Positions 60,963 to 64,000 of a stretch of DNA of 64,000 nt are shown here, piece after piece; position 1 is the stretch's first letter, and each line of letters opens with the position of its first letter. The stretch comes from Phycomyces blakesleeanus NRRL 1555(-) (lineage: Eukaryota > Mucoromycota > Mucoromycetes > Mucorales > Phycomycetaceae): the NCBI RefSeq assembly GCF_001638985.1, contig NW_017265138.1, positions 620,001 to 684,000 of the forward strand, read 5' to 3'. Below the pieces are notes generated by a model. It saw only the letters and a program-made list of their open reading frames with translations. It ran no database searches and was not told the origin of the DNA. The position numbers and the translations under genes are program-made.

Positions 60963-63480
60963 TCTTGGCCAAGTCTACACACACAAGCGAATTAAGAGAA
61001 ATATAAGTAAAAGAGTAGTGCCTGTCATGGCAGGCTAGTTTTTTAAAAATAATAATAATAATAATAATGTAAATCAGGCCATTGTGCTCAGGGCCCGTAG
61101 TCACAACGACAAAGCTGGGCTGAAAATATCAGTTTTCCTACCAGTTTCATTTATGGTCCGTTAAAGTTTTCCTTGAGCACAGGTTTGCTTCCGTTGCCAA
61201 GATCCGGGATCTCTGTGTATAGTCACACAAATCAAGAATATTGCTCTATTATATGAATGGCTGAAGTACTAGTTAGATGAAGAAACTAATCTATGGTAGA
61301 TACCTCTTTAGATTATACAAACTATTTCATAATCGTACTTTTATTAGACAAGACGTCAACGGAGCGGAGTAAGCTTGACGGAAGTATAACTTGCTGCCGA
61401 GAAGAAAAAATACAGGGAATAAAACAGAACATATGAAGCAACTGTGATGGTAATTTTATAATATTACCTAAAATTGGTCTGGAATAAAGTAGATTGTCAA
61501 TAAGCAATATATTTATGATTAATTTAAGATAAGTGGATACCAAACGATAACCATGACAGCATAGTCTACCTTTCTTTTTTCTTTATTTAATTAAGACATG
61601 AATGTATTATTCACTATTCACTTTACAACAAACTCACTCACATAAAATGACAAACTTATGGACAGTTAACCAGGATAATTTGAAGTTTTCACAGGACTTG
61701 TTTACGTCATGTTTATTACATTATTAACTTTAAATTGGCAGATACTTGAGCGATATATTTACCACAAAGATAGTCTCTTTCAAGACGATTGATAAGTCTA
61801 CTTAATAGGACCTTCAAAAAGAAGGAAGGAAAGAAATGAAAAATGTAGTAATTAATTAAGGTTATATGCTTTGTTCCTATAGCAAATTAATCGTACGATA
61901 ATATTTTTACAGCTAAATCTTGAAAGAACTATCTGACTAGTGTGGCTTAATAAACAGTTTGAAAACGGGGAGCAATTATATTACTTTTATTGCTGATAGG
62001 AATTTGAAGCCACTAAATATTCCTATGGGAGTCAACAAAGTGATCGACCTTTCGATACAAATACTTTTAACTTTTAAATATACACGGACTCAACTCTTCT
62101 CAATCTCTTAAATTCAATTAGCAAACTTAATTTGAGCTAGAATATAAAACGATTACCCATACTGTTTAGCAAAATGTGCTAGATCTAAGAAAATACGTTA
62201 TCCCTGACCAAAGTCAAACGGAATTACTGTCACCGATATTACAGCAAGAGATATAAGAAATGCATTCTACCATATGCTTAAAGTATATAATATATAACCT
62301 ATTTTACTAATGATCAAATTTTGAGACGAATGAAGGTATTAATCACAATAGTTTTTTTTCAATTATCGATAAATATTACACACAAATTGAATGATCTTAC
62401 ATATACAGTGAATACAGAAATACGAAATATCTTCGTGAAGGAAACGTAAACAGAAAATATCACATAATGGATATGCTATATCCATGGTCAAATCAAAGCT
62501 TATTCTCTCTATTGAGAAAGTTTTCAAGGATTGTATTTTAAGTAAGCACACAAAACATTTAGAGAAATGGTAAAAAGTTGTTATCGGGATTGTTGAATTG
62601 AGGTTCATAGTTGTCAAAAAAAACAGATCAAATAATGCTTAGTACCAACAATTAAAATTATTACTCCCAATAAATCTTGAAAAATATTTCTTTAACTTCA
62701 CAAGGAGTTTATTAAGGTTGGCAAGAATATATATTTACATTAAAAAGTAATATTTCATAAAATTATATCGCATATATACATCTTTTTACCATCTATCTAA
62801 AGTCTCGGTATTTGTAGATTTGGTGTTGATTAATAAAATGCGCAATAATCTGGGTCGGTCTTTTTGTACAATAGGGGACATCAATTGTCAATATTCGTCG
62901 TTATTTGAGAAAACAGTTTGAAAAGTTCCTCTAGCCAATAAGACTCGTTTAGTATGGATTCCCTAATAATTGCAAAGAATACTTGTAAATTGAAAGTACC
63001 TTTTATTTTTTCTTATTTTTTTTTAATTTTCATAATACAAAAAAAAATTAAGTAGGAGCTATTTAATAAGTCAGTTATTTGTATTCCATACTGAAAGTGC
63101 AAAATGTTAAATAGTTTAATAAATAGATAAATATTTTGTTTTTAATATATCTCTAATAAGGAGTTATATCTTAAGTAGATATTAGTTCTTAAATATGGAC
63201 TACATAGTAGCTCTCACTCATAAATAAATATATCCTTTGGGAGGCTTATATATTTCATATGTTGATAAAAGAATATGGGCGCATTTTTTGTTCAGAACCC
63301 GATGTTTATTTTATGCGCCGTGACTTTTACTTTTACGCCCAGATGGCTTTGACGAAAAAAAAAATTCTTTTAAAACGGGGGAGTGAATAGATTTTTTAAT
63401 TTTCTTCTTTACTCGCGGTTTGTATCTTCTCCATTTTAATTGATACAGTAAAATCAGATATTATCATTCTATCTTGTACA
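60963..63480. other. 2.5-kb AT-rich intergenic region, no supported gene
   Basis: Upstream of the rhodanese gene. Only short ORFs with low-complexity translations are present. An (AAT)n tract lies at about 61048-61069. I see no RNA gene or transposon motif. Confidence 0.5.
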
Positions 63481-63489
63481 AAGATGCAA

Positions 63490-63955
63490 GTCAATACTAA
63501 GCTGTGGTCCCGGTAATTATGCTTAATTATCGATGCGGTATAGAGCTTGTCAGTCTATGCCTCGCGTATTTCGTAGGGATCTGAGGGTTTCCTGCTATGC
63601 GTGTTCGATGTTAGATTGTAGTCATCTCAAGTCTTCTGCGCATGACGTGGCATTTGTAAGCGGCCTTAATTTCTCAACCTCGGTTGGGGAGAAGATCCTG
63701 TTGCATAATCTGATTGTAATGTCGATGGCGGATGCTGCTTTTTTTCTCTTATACAAAACGTGGGAAACTCTGAGGGTTTTCTGACTTAAACGCTTGGTGG
63801 GACGTAGTGGCGAACACACCTTACACTTTTGTGTGCTAGCCAGTGGCTCTATCTGCCTAGTGGCTTATTAAGGTGATAATAATCTCCAACCGAGTCTCTC
63901 TCGTTTTTGCGAGAGAATCTTGAGCCGACCATACCTCAAGATAAGCAATATTTTT
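63490..63955 (+). ncRNA. candidate structured RNA island, family unassigned
   Basis: GC content rises sharply against the AT-rich flank, and the longest ORF has no sensible translation. Two consecutive perfect hairpins lie at the right end: TCTCTCG/CGAGAGA (63897-63903 with 63910-63916, loop TTTTTG) and ATCTTGAG/CTCAAGAT (63917-63924 with 63935-63942). A CTCAACC/GGTTGGG stem lies near 63675-63692. GGGAAACTCTGAG (about 63760-63772) fits the RNase P/MRP CR-I pattern GGAANNUCNGNG, and GTGGCTTATT near 63860 is loosely like CR-V. However, their spacing is short, and a T7 run at about 63738 is awkward for a Pol III transcript. A T5 run follows at about 63951. Strand is tentative. Confidence 0.35.
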
Positions 63956-64000
63956 ATTTATAGCAGGTATGTAATAAATAAATAAAAACATTCATTGACA

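Noticed and set aside
63533..63784. 83-codon ORF in the right-hand island
   Set aside because: No domain or composition typical of protein; hairpins and GC content suggest RNA structure.

Overview
The window looks like nuclear DNA of an early-diverging fungus, most likely Mucoromycota. The DNA is AT-rich. Genes are dense and carry many short GT-AG introns, often with (TA)n runs. The gene set is fungal (Opi3, Ste50-like, Yif1, Avt3, Trm3, OPT transporter, verprolin-like) but also includes families that Dikarya have lost, notably a presenilin and a full FYVE-bearing ALFY/WDFY3 protein. The lineage is an inference from gene content; I see no rRNA or other direct marker.

Layout. 1-1477 (+): 3' part of an Mpr1-like N-acetyltransferase. 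1925-15886 (-): a very large multi-exon WDFY3/ALFY-type protein (ConA-like region, PH, BEACH, WD40, FYVE). 16181-17599 (-): an intronless 472-aa protein that looks like a domesticated retrotransposon Gag plus a retropepsin fold without the catalytic Asp. 17982-20371 (+): Rab escort protein. 20742-22144 (-): Yif1. 22951-24876 (+): presenilin. 27023-28013 (-): phospholipid methyltransferase Opi3. 28715-30967 (-): SAM-RA adaptor of the Ste50 type. 31275-31863 (+): hotdog thioesterase. 32008-32385 (-): short verprolin/WIP-like protein. About 33000-34086: decayed Tc1/mariner transposase. 34708-41505 (+): Trm3/TARBP1 tRNA 2'-O-methyltransferase. 44600-47150 (-): OPT oligopeptide transporter. 48325-50208 (-): homeodomain protein. 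51035-52672 (-): secreted or membrane-anchored GDSL esterase. 53995-56221 (+): MFSD1-like MFS transporter. 56624-59026 (+): Avt3-type vacuolar amino-acid transporter. 59385-60962 (-): TrhO/TSTD2-type rhodanese protein.

Themes. Many genes belong to endomembrane traffic and the vacuole/lysosome: ALFY (selective autophagy), Rab escort protein and Yif1 (ER-Golgi traffic), presenilin (intramembrane proteolysis), Avt3 and MFSD1-like (vacuolar/lysosomal solute export), and the OPT transporter. They sit in convergent and divergent pairs with no operon-like logic, so shared pathway membership is probably chance plus housekeeping content.

Two islands with higher GC and clear inverted repeats but no convincing protein (about 42480-43230 and 63490-63950) are the best candidates for unassigned structured RNAs. 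Long AT-rich stretches (24877-27022, 43240-44599, 60963-63480) show no gene that I can support. Exon boundaries were read by eye from splice sites and family conservation, so large genes are given as whole spans including introns.
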